Positions 1 through 9,225 of a stretch of DNA of 64,000 bases are shown one piece after another. The position numbers and the translations under genes are program-made. The stretch lies in assembly GCF_018139545.1 (NCBI RefSeq), contig NZ_JAGSPJ010000004.1, forward strand, positions 434,001-498,000, written 5' to 3'. The stretch's first letter is position 1, and every line of letters starts with the position of its first letter. Source of the DNA: Affinundibacterium fentianense (lineage in GTDB: Bacteria > Pseudomonadota > Gammaproteobacteria > Burkholderiales > Burkholderiaceae_D). The notes beneath the pieces were generated by a model. It was given only the letters and a program-made list of their open reading frames with translations. It had not been told where the DNA came from and made no database searches.

Positions 1-120
1 ACCATGCAAACTCAGTCATAATAGCCATGATCAGACATGAAAAATGTGTCTTAAAATCGGAAATTTTCTTCTCCATTTATCCCCTGCCTTACCTTTCACA
101 TTGTTCATACGAGGTCTCAC

Positions 121-807
121 ATGTACACACTTTTTATCGCGAACAAAGTCTATTCATCTTGGTCCCTACGACCTTGGATCATGATGCGCGAGCTTGAACT
201 ACTATTTGAAGAAAAGTTGGTCACTTTTGCAACTGGAAGCAATTGGGAAGCATTTAGAAAATTCTCCCCTGCGGGTAAAGTTCCTTGCTTGCATGATGGC
301 GAATCTGTCATCTGGGATTCGTTAGCGATTATTGAGTATTTATCGGATCGTCACGGGGGCGTTTGGCCCACTGACCCGAAGGCGAAAATTTGGGCGCGGT
401 GTGCTACGGCTGAAATGCATTCTGGTTTTAACCATTTACGCGGCACCTGCACAATGCATGTTGGTTTGCGTATCAAATTGAAAGAAATAGCTCCTGAACT
501 ACAAGCGGAGATTGATCGCCTGAATGAACTATGGTGTGAAGGTTTGAATCGGTTTGGCGGCCCATTCTTGGCTGGCGAGAAATTTACTGCTGTTGATGCA
601 TTCTTCGCACCTGTCGTGTTTCGTATTCAAACCTATGGATTGAGTATGAATCCGCAAGCACTCGCCTATGTAAAGCGAATGTTGGCCTTGCCGAGCATGC
701 AGCAATGGCAGACAGAGGCATTGCGTGAAAAATGGCGTGAACCAGGACATGAAAAAACGGCGTTAGCTGCTGGTGAAGTGCTCGAAGATAAACGGATGCA
801 ACCATAA
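121..807 (+). CDS. Glutathione S-transferase family protein
   Basis: A 228-residue cytosolic protein with the two-domain GST layout: a thioredoxin-like N-terminal half (about residues 1-80, opening with a YSSWSLRPW segment where a catalytic Ser would sit, and a KVPCL cis-proline turn followed by the glutathione-binding WDSLAI/EYL stretch) and an all-helical C-terminal half (about 88-215). GSTs of this class conjugate or reduce electrophiles with glutathione; the substrate cannot be told from sequence. The ATG follows an ACGAGGTCTCAC stretch that can serve as a weak ribosome-binding site. It is a single-gene unit, convergent with the DUF1161 gene, with a strong hairpin between them. Family is secure, function generic. 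Confidence 0.88.
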   Translation: MYTLFIANKVYSSWSLRPWIMMRELELLFEEKLVTFATGSNWEAFRKFSPAGKVPCLHDGESVIWDSLAIIEYLSDRHGGVWPTDPKAKIWARCATAEMHSGFNHLRGTCTMHVGLRIKLKEIAPELQAEIDRLNELWCEGLNRFGGPFLAGEKFTAVDAFFAPVVFRIQTYGLSMNPQALAYVKRMLALPSMQQWQTEALREKWREPGHEKTALAAGEVLEDKRMQP

Positions 808-855
808 GTCCTTGGCGACTTATCGACTTGTGAGTAAGCAATTCCTCATAAAATG

Positions 856-888
856 AAGGGCACTGTTTGGTGGTAAACAGTGCCCTTT
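856..888. terminator. Bidirectional intrinsic terminator between convergent genes
   Basis: Inverted repeat with arms 856-868 and 875-888 (AAGGGCACTGTTT / AAACAGTGCCCTT) and a 6-nt loop. It sits 50 bases after the GST stop codon and is the obvious terminator for that gene; it may also back up termination of the oppositely oriented DUF1161 gene. Confidence 0.75.
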
Positions 889-910
889 CTACTATCGAAA
901 TTACATTTTA

Positions 911-951
911 AAAAACGTACGCAATCGCTTAACTTGGCGTTCTTGATTGCG
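911..951 (-). terminator. Likely terminator of the DUF1161 gene
   Basis: Read on the minus strand, a CGCAATC/GATTGCG stem (arms 945-951 and 920-926) is followed by ACG and a run of T (911-917). It starts about ten bases after the DUF1161 stop codon. The loop is long (18 nt), so this is less certain than the neighbouring hairpin at 856-888. Confidence 0.5.
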
Positions 952-960
952 CTTCCGTTT

Positions 961-1212
961 TTATTCGGATTTTTCCGCTGTCTTGGATTTTTTCTTCTCG
1001 TGAATAATTTTCATTGATCCTTTTTCACAGGTGCCTAAAACGCGACCAGCCATTTTAGTGTCTTTTGTGACCACGACCATGTTGTATTCCTTGACGCCTT
1101 TGCCGGCCACTTTTTTCTCAATTTTTGCTTTCAAATCATCACAAGATAAAACGCCAGCCGATGCTGAAAATGCTATCGACATTAGGCTGGCTGCAAGAAT
1201 ACTTTTTTTCAT
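961..1212 (-). CDS. DUF1161 family small exported protein
   Basis: An 83-residue protein with a signal peptide (MKKSILAASLMSIAFSASA, cleavage near residue 19-20), then the DUF1161 pattern: a conserved SCDDLKAKIEKK start, a KGVKEYN segment and a second Cys in GTCEKGSMKII, so one disulfide in the periplasm is plausible. The C-terminal tail is lysine-rich. An in-frame ATG lies 28 codons further upstream, but the ATG at 1212 is preceded by a clear GGGAG (1221-1225) and begins a proper signal sequence, so I take that start. The molecular role of DUF1161 proteins is unknown. Confidence 0.8.
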   Translation of the reverse strand: MKKSILAASLMSIAFSASAGVLSCDDLKAKIEKKVAGKGVKEYNMVVVTKDTKMAGRVLGTCEKGSMKIIHEKKKSKTAEKSE

Positions 1213-1402
1213 AGAGCAAACTCCCGTGGTGAAATCGTTCATATCATTCAGATCTTTGTTGATTCTGATGAATAAAACCTTAGCACTCAGAAACAATTCC
1301 GAAAAGAAATATTCAACGAGGCAAGAAATTCTGTTGTTATTCTGGTTAACTCCGTGAGGAACAAGCTCAGCAAATCCGCAAAATTGTGCAGACTATGCCG
1401 AT

Positions 1403-3301
1403 CTAAGTTTGTCGAAATTGGTGAATGTTTTGCCTTGGAGGCTGGATTGAAGCATTCAAGGTGTAGGGGATGTTCAAGCAAAAACCGCTGCCTCCCTTAT
1501 TGACTCGATGTACGGAGAGTTGATAGCCGCACTGTTGACACAAAGTATGTACGATAAATAAGCCTAAACCATAGCCTTCACGACCTTGATCTGGCGTTTG
1601 TCCTTGTTGAAATGCATGTATGAGGCGGTTGTATTGATGATCAGGAATGCCTAGACCCGTATCCCAAACTTGAATTTCGATTGTTTGTGGACGTCGGCGA
1701 ACGCCAACTATTACTCGCCCCTTTTGCGTGTAACGAATCGCATTGGAGAGCAAATTGCTCAAAATTCGGTAGAGCAAGTGCGCCGAACCTTGTGAAAAAA
1801 GTGTGCTTGAATGTATCGATAAAGTGAGGCCTTTTCGATGTGCTTGTGGTTCAAATTCGCGAGCCAATTGTTGTAGTACGTTGGCTAGTTCGAATTGATC
1901 ACTGACTTCTGTTGATTGTGCTTCTCTACTTTGCACAATCAATTCATGTAAGAGATTTTGTGCATAGTTCAAAGTTTGTTCGACATGATTTGCGATCGGC
2001 TTACTTTCTTTACTTTGTCCGAGCGCAGCGACCGCAAAGCGAAGGGATGCGAGAGGTTGCGCAATATCGTGACTAGCGGAAGCAAGTTGTAGTTGCTGTT
2101 GCCGTGCCCGCTCGATAGCAAGTAATTTTTCTTGCTCCGCTTTGAGTAGTTGCTCTGTTTCAGCTAATCTGAGGATACGTTGTTCGGCCTGTCGTTGGTT
2201 GAAAAGCCGAATTTGCTCACCTACGGCGATCGTAAAAAAGATCATTTCGGCGAGGTAGCCAAGTTTAGGATAACTGAGCACGGATAGGCTTGGAAATGGA
2301 TTGAATACCGTGATACTAAACATGAGTAGTCCAGGCACAAACGACACTTGAACAATACTGCCGACGAAATAGAATCGGGCAGCAGGAATTCGAATCTGGA
2401 TCGCTCGATAGGCGGTATACACGGCGAAGACGGCATATGCGCTCGTCATTCCACCAATAAACAGTTCCAAATCAGTAATGAGATGAAACAATGCCGTGCA
2501 GAGTATAGCTATCAACAATCCGACATGCGCGAGATACAGAGACGTCATGCGCTGACGAATTTGTAAAAATTGAATTGCAAAGAGGATGTGGAAAAACGTG
2601 ATGCAACACGCGATAAAACCAGGCGCTTGCCGATTCCAATGTGGTGACTCTGGCCACAAAAATTGAAAGTTGTAACCTTCAACCTGCGTCAAGAACGCAA
2701 GATTGCATAGTACTAAGCCCGCGTAGTAACGATAGTGGCGATTGTGTGCTGATTGAAAGGCGATGATTAGGACTGGCGCTAAAAAAATAAGCAAACCGAA
2801 TACCGCACCATGGAAGAGAATACTTGTCGTATCGCCTTGTGCAAAGCGTGTTTGTTCAAAAAGGCGAAGGAATAGCGGTGTTTTGCCGTGGGTACGGTAG
2901 TGGATCAGAATTGTTTGAGGCGTGCCCTGTGACGAGAGCGGCAACAGGAGGCTTCGATTTAGAACAGGTCGTGCTTGAAAGCGGGCATCCTCATTGAGGA
3001 TTAAGAGTGTTCGCAATTCTGTCGCATGGATCTCGAAGATTTGGAGTTGGTAAGCATCTGGAATGCCTAGGTCGAGAAAGTAATTTGCTTTTGGGACCTG
3101 AAATTGAACCAGCGCCCAGCTTCCAAATTCATTCGAAATTGGCAAGTCAGGAAAGCGCTGCTGGATCTCTGTTGTGTTGAGATAGCGTGTACAGGCTTGT
3201 AAAGAGATCGGCGCGTTCTCCTGATGAAATTGACATTCCGAAAGTGGACTTGCCAAAGTCAGCTCGCATATCAGTACAAAGAAAATAAAAAGAAAGCGCA
3301 T
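1403..3301 (-). CDS. 7TMR-DISM sensor histidine kinase
   Basis: A 632-residue membrane sensor kinase. Residues 1-17 form a signal peptide, about 25-150 an extracytoplasmic 7TMR-DISMED2-like beta domain, and about 155-360 seven membrane helices (7TMR-DISM_7TM). A coiled coil (about 365-405) leads to the dimerisation domain with the phospho-accepting His411 (ASHDIAQPL). The ATPase domain shows an N-box (NLLSNAIRY, about 516-524), G1 DTGLG (547-551) and G2 GYGLGLF (576-582). The external domain of this class is thought to bind carbohydrate-like or other small ligands; the ligand here is unknown. The gene is divergent from a NarL-type regulator whose start lies 90 bases away, its probable partner. 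Confidence 0.9.
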   Translation of the reverse strand: MRFLFIFFVLICELTLASPLSECQFHQENAPISLQACTRYLNTTEIQQRFPDLPISNEFGSWALVQFQVPKANYFLDLGIPDAYQLQIFEIHATELRTLLILNEDARFQARPVLNRSLLLPLSSQGTPQTILIHYRTHGKTPLFLRLFEQTRFAQGDTTSILFHGAVFGLLIFLAPVLIIAFQSAHNRHYRYYAGLVLCNLAFLTQVEGYNFQFLWPESPHWNRQAPGFIACCITFFHILFAIQFLQIRQRMTSLYLAHVGLLIAILCTALFHLITDLELFIGGMTSAYAVFAVYTAYRAIQIRIPAARFYFVGSIVQVSFVPGLLMFSITVFNPFPSLSVLSYPKLGYLAEMIFFTIAVGEQIRLFNQRQAEQRILRLAETEQLLKAEQEKLLAIERARQQQLQLASASHDIAQPLASLRFAVAALGQSKESKPIANHVEQTLNYAQNLLHELIVQSREAQSTEVSDQFELANVLQQLAREFEPQAHRKGLTLSIHSSTLFSQGSAHLLYRILSNLLSNAIRYTQKGRVIVGVRRRPQTIEIQVWDTGLGIPDHQYNRLIHAFQQGQTPDQGREGYGLGLFIVHTLCQQCGYQLSVHRVNKGGSGFCLNIPYTLNASIQPPRQNIHQFRQT

Positions 3302-3390
3302 GGGTGTGTTGTTTGCCGCGATATGATCTGCATCAACTCGATGAATTTATTTTATCATCCAGCCTTACTTTCCTTCTGGTCTTTTTTCTG

Positions 3391-4005
3391 ATGTCGAACA
3401 CGATCAAAATTCTATTGGCAGATGACCATGCGATTTTTCGCCAAGGTTTAAAGTTACTTTTGCAATCTGTGCCGAATTATGAGGTGGTTGCTGAGGTTGG
3501 CGACCTGTCAGAAGTGATGGTGACATTGCAGTCACAACCAATTGATTTGATGATACTTGATTATCATATGCCAGGTGGTGAATCGAGTGCCGTTCTCGCC
3601 TACTGTAAACAACGCTATACCGACTTGAAAATTATTGCTCTAACAGGCGCTAATTCCGGAATGGTGCTGAAACAATTGCGCGATGCTAAGGCCGATGCTG
3701 TGTTGCAAAAAGAAAGCTCTGCCACACAACTGCTTGAAAGTCTTCAGCAAGTTCTAGCGGGTCGTCAGTCAATTCCAGACGCGGTTCAGCAACAGATCGA
3801 TGCGATTGAAACGGATTTGACGCCAAGAGAATTGCAGATTTTAGCGAGAATCTATCACGGTAAAGCGACACAAGAAGTGGCTGATGAATTGAGTTTGTCG
3901 GCCAAGACCGTGGATAAGCACCGAGAAAACATCATGCGTAAGTTACAAGTGAATAACGTGGTGCAATTGATTCATAAAGTGCAGCAATTGCACCTGCTAT
4001 CGTAA
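3391..4005 (+). CDS. NarL/LuxR-type response regulator
   Basis: A 204-residue regulator: receiver domain (about 5-120) with acidic pocket DD11-12, phospho-acceptor Asp57 (MILDYHMPGG) and conserved Thr/Lys positions, joined to a LuxR-type helix-turn-helix (about 140-200; LTPRELQIL ... TVDKHRENIMRKL). The frame is open for 29 more codons upstream, but receiver domains begin at the MSNTIKILLADDH residues, so the ATG at 3391 is chosen; no good Shine-Dalgarno is visible. It is transcribed divergently from the 7TMR-DISM kinase and is its likely cognate regulator, with both promoters in the shared 90-base gap. Target genes are unknown. Confidence 0.88.
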   Translation: MSNTIKILLADDHAIFRQGLKLLLQSVPNYEVVAEVGDLSEVMVTLQSQPIDLMILDYHMPGGESSAVLAYCKQRYTDLKIIALTGANSGMVLKQLRDAKADAVLQKESSATQLLESLQQVLAGRQSIPDAVQQQIDAIETDLTPRELQILARIYHGKATQEVADELSLSAKTVDKHRENIMRKLQVNNVVQLIHKVQQLHLLS

Positions 4006-4206
4006 GCATGCCTAGCGTGAACGCAACATCGCATTTTGTCGGATAGACAAAAGCAATCGCAAGCTTTGTTTCGTTTTAATTTATTGTCTTGCAAGCCATG
4101 CTAGGTTTGCCGCACATCAAGCGCTCGACGTATCGTTTGGATTCGACTCTGAACAGCGATATACTCGCGCTCTTACGCGCGATTGAGCGCCTTGAAGGAG
4201 ACCAAA

Positions 4207-6345
4207 TTGTTCAAAAAACTCGTCGTACCTGCAGCTTTATTGGCTTTTAGTGCCCAAGTTCAAGCTGATGAAGGCCAATGGCAACCATATCAGTTGCCCC
4301 AACTAAAGGCGGAGCTCAAAAAAGTGGGCATCACTATTCCTGCCGAAAAATTAGCCGATTTATCCAAACATCCTATGAGCGCCATCGTCTCAACTGGCGG
4401 CTGCTCGGCCTCGTTTGTGTCGCCAGAAGGCTTGATCGTCACCAATCATCATTGTGCTTACGATGCGATACAACGCAATTCCAGTGCCAAGAAAAACTAC
4501 ATTACGGATGGCTTTTTAGCTAAAACCCGCGCCGAAGAATTGCCAGCAGGTGCCAGCACACGTGTCTACATTACTGACAAAGTGGAAAACGTCACGAAAG
4601 AGGTAACAGCAGGCTTGAACGACAAAATGTCAGGACGTGAACGTCGTGATTTGATACAAAGTCGCATCAAAAAAATTATCGCTGATTGTGAACAAGACAA
4701 GGCCTATCGTTGTTCCGTGCCTAGCTTTCATCGTGGCCTCGAATACTATCGCATACGCCAAATGATGATACGCGATGTACGTTTGGTCTACGCCCCAGCC
4801 GACATGATCGGTAATTACGGTGGCGACATCGATAATTTTGAATGGCCACGTCACACTGGGGACTTCTCTTTCTTGCGTGCTTATGTCGGCAAAGATGGTC
4901 GTCCAGCGGATCCATCGCCAGAGAATGTGCCGTACAAATCTAAAGATTTTTTGGTGGTGTCGGCTGAAGGTTTGAAAAATGGTGATCCGATTTTGTTAGC
5001 TGGTTATCCAGGTCGCACTAGTCGTTATAAATTGCCGTCTGAAATTCGCTTTGCGCGCGACACCGATTACCCATTGCGTGCAGCAGAAATGTTGGCCGAT
5101 ATCGCCACCATCGAAGCCGCCACTAAAGGTAATGCGGACGATGAAGTGCGTTACGCTAGCGTGGTTAAAGGTATCAATAATCGTCTAAAGAAAACCCAAG
5201 GTTTGATCGATGGTTTTGCACGCAAAGACATTGCAGCGATTAAAGATGCACAAGATGCAGAGTTTCGTAATTGGTTAATCGGTTCGAGCAAAAATTCCGC
5301 AGAATCTAAAGCCTTATTGGCGAAACTCGATGCTGTGATTGCTGAAGACATGGCCTTGTCACAGGAAGAACTGGCCTATGCCGTCGCCACCAATAGTGAC
5401 TTATTCTCTAGCGCACGTAGCCTGTATCGTCTCGCGTTGGAAAAAGAGAAACCAAACGCGCAGCGTGAAGGCGGTTACCAAGAACGTGACCTCGCTTTTA
5501 TCAAAGGTCGCCTGACTCGCTTGGAACAATCCTTTTTGACTAAGGTGGATCGTGCTCGCTTGACGGCTGGTTTAACGCGTTATGCGAAGTTGGCGGTCCA
5601 TCCCGCCGGCTTGGATGCCTTGTTACCGACAGCAGAAGCCGCCGCAGCCTTGTACGACAAAACACAATTGACGGACACTGCGAAACGCTTGGCGTGGATG
5701 GAGAAAGATAAAGCCGCCTTCCTGCAGTCAGATGACGCTTTTATTCAGCTCGCGGTGAAATTGCATGATGTGGGGATGTCTTTAGAAAACCGTCGTAAAG
5801 AAGTCGACGGCAATCTCGATTTCATCATCCCGCAATACATGCAAGCCGTGATCAACTGGAAGAAATCTCAAGGCAAGCCCGTTTATCCTGATGCGAACTC
5901 GACTTTGCGCGTGACTTTCGGTAACGTCGGTTCTTATTCACCACGTGACGGTGTGACCAAAGGTCCATTTACCACGGTCGAAGGCATCGTTGAAAAACAC
6001 ACGGGCAAAGATCCTTTCATCGCGCCAGCGCCTTTGTTGCAAGCGATTAAGGAAAAGCGTTATGGTGTTTTCAAAGACAATGTCTTGGGTACTGTGCCAG
6101 TCGATTTCTTGTCTAGTGCGGATACCACTGGTGGCAATTCAGGTTCTGCGGTGATGAATAAACGCGGTGAATTAGTTGGTTTGAATTTTGACTCGACTTA
6201 CGAATCGATTACCAAAGATTGGTACTTCGACCCAGCGATTACCAAAGCAATTCACGTCGATATTCGCTACATGCTGTGGATCATGAAAGAAGTCGATCAT
6301 GCGGATAATGTGTTGAAAGAAATGACGATTAAATATCCAAAATAG
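4207..6345 (+). CDS. S46 family dipeptidyl-peptidase (DPP7/DPP11 type)
   Basis: A 712-residue periplasmic serine exopeptidase of family S46, which removes dipeptides from peptide N-termini. It has a signal peptide (MFKKLVVPAALLAFSAQVQA). The chymotrypsin-like triad is visible: His in TNHHCAYD, Asp in YGGDIDNFEWPRHTGDF and Ser in GGNSGSAV. No ATG is available. An AAGGAG at 4195-4200 sits six bases before a TTG at 4207 that starts the signal peptide exactly, so this TTG is the start; a TTG eight codons earlier lacks such a site. At the S1 specificity position known to separate DPP7 (Gly) from DPP11 (Arg/Ser), the residue after LNFD appears to be Ser (about residue 663), suggesting preference for Asp/Glu. 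Confidence 0.9.
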   Translation: MFKKLVVPAALLAFSAQVQADEGQWQPYQLPQLKAELKKVGITIPAEKLADLSKHPMSAIVSTGGCSASFVSPEGLIVTNHHCAYDAIQRNSSAKKNYITDGFLAKTRAEELPAGASTRVYITDKVENVTKEVTAGLNDKMSGRERRDLIQSRIKKIIADCEQDKAYRCSVPSFHRGLEYYRIRQMMIRDVRLVYAPADMIGNYGGDIDNFEWPRHTGDFSFLRAYVGKDGRPADPSPENVPYKSKDFLVVSAEGLKNGDPILLAGYPGRTSRYKLPSEIRFARDTDYPLRAAEMLADIATIEAATKGNADDEVRYASVVKGINNRLKKTQGLIDGFARKDIAAIKDAQDAEFRNWLIGSSKNSAESKALLAKLDAVIAEDMALSQEELAYAVATNSDLFSSARSLYRLALEKEKPNAQREGGYQERDLAFIKGRLTRLEQSFLTKVDRARLTAGLTRYAKLAVHPAGLDALLPTAEAAAALYDKTQLTDTAKRLAWMEKDKAAFLQSDDAFIQLAVKLHDVGMSLENRRKEVDGNLDFIIPQYMQAVINWKKSQGKPVYPDANSTLRVTFGNVGSYSPRDGVTKGPFTTVEGIVEKHTGKDPFIAPAPLLQAIKEKRYGVFKDNVLGTVPVDFLSSADTTGGNSGSAVMNKRGELVGLNFDSTYESITKDWYFDPAITKAIHVDIRYMLWIMKEVDHADNVLKEMTIKYPK

Positions 6346-6355
6346 TCGTCTTGAT

Positions 6356-6392
6356 AACCGTGTAATGTTTCAAAGCTTACACGGTTTTTTTT
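6356..6392 (+). terminator. Intrinsic terminator of the S46 peptidase gene
   Basis: Ten-base-pair stem AACCGTGTAA (6356-6365) / TTACACGGTT (6377-6386) followed by T residues to 6392, starting 10 bases after the stop codon. Textbook rho-independent form. Confidence 0.88.
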
Positions 6393-6441
6393 CGCCTTCT
6401 TTTAATGAACAAAGGCTTGTTATGTCCCTATTGAGAATAAA

Positions 6442-7074
6442 ATGCAAATAGTTTTTGTCGACGGCATTGGCGGTAAACAGTACATGCGAAGCGGCCTGAT
6501 CCGTTATTTCACCCAGCTTGGTTATACCGTTACCTGTTTTGATTATTCCGCTTCGACACAATCACTATTGGAAATTAAAGGACGTTTGCAGAGATGTCTA
6601 AGGGAAGTGGGAACACGAGGCGCCTATTTCGCAATTGGATACTCCTTTGGTGGCGTCTTGATTCGACAGCTTTTACAAGACTGTAATGAAGGCTTACGCA
6701 AGCCCGATAAACTTGTTTTGTTGGCTTCCCCTGTTCGTGCTGTGCGTTTGGCACAGCGTACAAATAAGTGGCGTATTTTTACTTGGTTTGCCCGTGAATG
6801 TGGAATGCTGACAAGCGATTCGGTAGCGATGCAAGGAATTGCCATTCCGCCCATTCCTATCGCTTGTATTTATGGCGTATGGCCTTGGTTAGGTCCTTTG
6901 GGTTTTTTTGATGGATTCAAAATTCAGCATGATGGCATGTTAAGCGTTGAGGAAGTACGTCTGCCCAACGCGGACCTGTGCGTGCCGATACAAGCAAGCC
7001 ATGCTTTTATACCAAACAATCGAGAAGTGTTAGAGAACATACATCGCTGGTTTCAATCGACGTCAGTGAATTGA
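6442..7074 (+). CDS. Alpha/beta hydrolase-fold protein
   Basis: A 210-residue cytosolic protein with the start of an alpha/beta-hydrolase fold (IVFVDGIGG) and a nucleophile elbow GYSFGG (Ser68). A late Asp in FFDGF or QHDGM and a His in QASHAFIPNN could complete the triad. There is no signal peptide and no close family that I can name; lipase, thioesterase or carboxylesterase activity are all possible. It stands alone between a terminator and the carbonic anhydrase gene. The stretch after the stop (7078-7110) holds an imperfect stem TTTTTGTG/CACAAAAA that may act as a weak terminator. Confidence 0.7.
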   Translation: MQIVFVDGIGGKQYMRSGLIRYFTQLGYTVTCFDYSASTQSLLEIKGRLQRCLREVGTRGAYFAIGYSFGGVLIRQLLQDCNEGLRKPDKLVLLASPVRAVRLAQRTNKWRIFTWFARECGMLTSDSVAMQGIAIPPIPIACIYGVWPWLGPLGFFDGFKIQHDGMLSVEEVRLPNADLCVPIQASHAFIPNNREVLENIHRWFQSTSVN

Positions 7075-7256
7075 TACTTTTTGTGTCGCGCTATGGCGAA
7101 TTCACAAAAACTTGCAGTTCGTACTTTCCATTTGTGGATAAATAGTCGCAAGCTTGAAATGCTACTGGCAAATTGTGTAAATCAACTTATACTCAGTTTG
7201 TCTATCATTTTTCTTGTGTCGAGGTTGTCAACAATCAAACTTTGGGGGAGCGGAAT

Positions 7257-7988
7257 ATGAAAGCAAGTTTAGTGTTTGCGTCGCTGGCATTGGCATCGAG
7301 CATGGGCATGGCAGCTGACGATCATAAATGGTCGTATAGCGGTGTTGGTGGGCCTACAGAATGGGCAAAATTAAGTGAGGCGAATGGCGCCTGTGCTGGT
7401 AAGAATCAATCTCCCATTAATTTGACGGGGTTTATTCGAGCGAACTTGAAGCCAATTCAGTTTGCGTACCACACTGGCGGAAATGAGGTGATTAATAATG
7501 GTCACACGATACAAATGAACTTTATGAACGGCAGTCATATCCTCGTCGATCATCTTCAGTTTGATTTAAAGCAGGTGCATTTCCACTCCCCCAGTGAAAA
7601 TCAAATTAACGGAAAGTCATTTCCGCTCGAAGCGCATTTCGTACATGCTGATAAAGACGGTAATCTAAGCGTCGTTGCTGTGATGTTCAAAGAAGGGGCA
7701 GAAAATAAGGCGCTTGCAAAAATCTGGGCGCTAATGCCGAAGGAGGCAGAACAAAAAGCAGCTTTGGATATGCCTTTGGCTGGCGATCAATTGTTGCCAA
7801 AGAAACGTGCTTACTATCGCTTCAATGGATCTTTGACGACACCGCCTTGCACTGAGGGTGTTCGATGGCTAGTGATGAAGGCCCCGGTCTCCGTCTCGAA
7901 AGAGCAAGTCGAAGCGTTTTCGCATATTATTCACCATCCCAATAATCGCCCGATTCAGGCCGTGAATGCACGACCAGTATTGCAGTAA
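7257..7988 (+). CDS. Periplasmic alpha-carbonic anhydrase
   Basis: A 243-residue alpha-class carbonic anhydrase, which interconverts CO2 and bicarbonate in the periplasm. It carries a signal peptide ending MGMA (about residue 19). The zinc ligands fit His108, His110 (QVHFHSPSEN) and His127 (LEAHFVH), and the substrate-pocket signature SLTTPPCTEGVRW follows; two Cys (in GACAGKN and PPCTEG) can form the usual disulfide. The frame extends 28 codons upstream, but GGGGGAG (7244-7250) lies six bases before the ATG at 7257, which starts the signal peptide. Monocistronic. Confidence 0.95.
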   Translation: MKASLVFASLALASSMGMAADDHKWSYSGVGGPTEWAKLSEANGACAGKNQSPINLTGFIRANLKPIQFAYHTGGNEVINNGHTIQMNFMNGSHILVDHLQFDLKQVHFHSPSENQINGKSFPLEAHFVHADKDGNLSVVAVMFKEGAENKALAKIWALMPKEAEQKAALDMPLAGDQLLPKKRAYYRFNGSLTTPPCTEGVRWLVMKAPVSVSKEQVEAFSHIIHHPNNRPIQAVNARPVLQ

Positions 7989-8022
7989 CAGATAGTGGGA
8001 TGAGTCATCATCCCACTATCTG
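7989..8022. terminator. Strong hairpin after the carbonic anhydrase gene
   Basis: A perfect 15-bp stem (7989-8003 / 8008-8022) with a 4-nt loop begins at the base after the stop codon. It has no T tract, so it may work as a 3'-end stabiliser or a terminator of reduced strength. It lies between convergent genes (carbonic anhydrase and nhaR-like). Confidence 0.6.
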
Positions 8023-8133
8023 TGTCGAATAGACTGGGCGAGTATCCTTGTGTGAAATTTGCCTGAAATGATTCAGCGCGTGCTTTGCTTGCCTTTGCCC
8101 ATGCTGTGTCTATGAATGCTGTCGCTGTGCGGA

Positions 8134-9075
8134 TCACCGAGCATCTTTGCTTTTTGCCTCTGATTTTCTCTTCGCGGAACTGATTCTTGTCAAAGGCGCT
8201 GCTTGACTGATCGCCAGTACTGCTGGATGGGTAAGCTTACGTTGAACCGAGATCGCAAAAAATTGCTCGGTAATCTCATCAGTCGATCCCACTAGCTCCA
8301 GATCGTATTGGCGCATCACCATGTCAGCGATAGCACTAGGCTTGGCGAAAAAGCCGACGCCGGCTTCACCAAATGCGCTCATCAATGCGCTATCGTCAAA
8401 TTCGCCAGCGATACGTGGACGCACGCCTTGTAATTCAAACCAATGCATTAGTCTGGAGCGAAGTGCAGAATCTTCACCAGGCAATAGAAATGGTGCACCG
8501 TTGAGACAGGCAGGAAATGTCTGTGGATGTTTCGTGCGTAGTGTTTGCGTCGCAAAAAAACTTAATCCGCACTCGCCCAGTTTATGGTTAAAGCCTCGCA
8601 CATTTGTGCTGGGTGGCATTGGTGTATCGGTGATGACAATATCGAGTTTATGACGCGCCAATTCACCAAGTAAATCTTCCAATTTTCCTTCGCGGCAGTT
8701 GATTCTTAAGGTTTGCGGCAGGCTTAATGCGGGCTCCAACAGCTTATAAGCAACGGCTTTCGCGACCGCGTCCGATACCCCAACGCGGAGTTGTACTGTG
8801 CGCTCGGTTGGATGGTGGCGCAAAACTTGTTCGAGTTCTTGGCCGAGAGAGAATATCTCTTCCGCATACGCAAAGACCAAACGGCCAGCTTCGTTTAACT
8901 CCAAGTTGCGTCCGCTCTTGTTAAACAAAGCTTCACCTTGCACATCTTCGAATAGGCTCAATTGTCCACTGATCGTTTGTGGCGTCACGTGCAGTTGTTC
9001 ACTGGCTCGCGCGATGCTGCCTGTTTTTGCGACGACCCAAAAATAGTGCAGATGCTTGTAGTTCAGACTAGCCAT
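8134..9075 (-). CDS. nhaR: LysR-family regulator, NhaR-like
   Basis: A 313-residue LysR-type regulator. The N-terminal winged helix (about residues 3-62; LNYKHLHYFWVVAKTGSIARASEQLHVTPQTISGQL) closely follows the NhaR pattern, including the tyrosine-rich NYKHLHYFW start and TPQTISGQ recognition helix. A coinducer-binding domain spans about 92-295. NhaR activates nhaA (Na+/H+ antiporter) and biofilm genes in enterobacteria; no antiporter is adjacent here, so the target is open. The gene is divergent from the BI-1 gene, with a 150-base shared upstream region. The C-terminal tail is basic and probably disordered. Confidence 0.8.
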   Translation of the reverse strand: MASLNYKHLHYFWVVAKTGSIARASEQLHVTPQTISGQLSLFEDVQGEALFNKSGRNLELNEAGRLVFAYAEEIFSLGQELEQVLRHHPTERTVQLRVGVSDAVAKAVAYKLLEPALSLPQTLRINCREGKLEDLLGELARHKLDIVITDTPMPPSTNVRGFNHKLGECGLSFFATQTLRTKHPQTFPACLNGAPFLLPGEDSALRSRLMHWFELQGVRPRIAGEFDDSALMSAFGEAGVGFFAKPSAIADMVMRQYDLELVGSTDEITEQFFAISVQRKLTHPAVLAISQAAPLTRISSAKRKSEAKSKDAR

Positions 9076-9225
9076 CTTACTTACCTTATTATCTGATTTG
9101 GAAATGCATCGATTTTTACGAAGTATTTTACAACTATAATCGACTTTTATTTCATCTTTGTCTCGCCTACACTTGCGCTACCCAAATTGGGAAACGCTTT
9201 ACATCCGAATTTTTAGGAGAGAACT

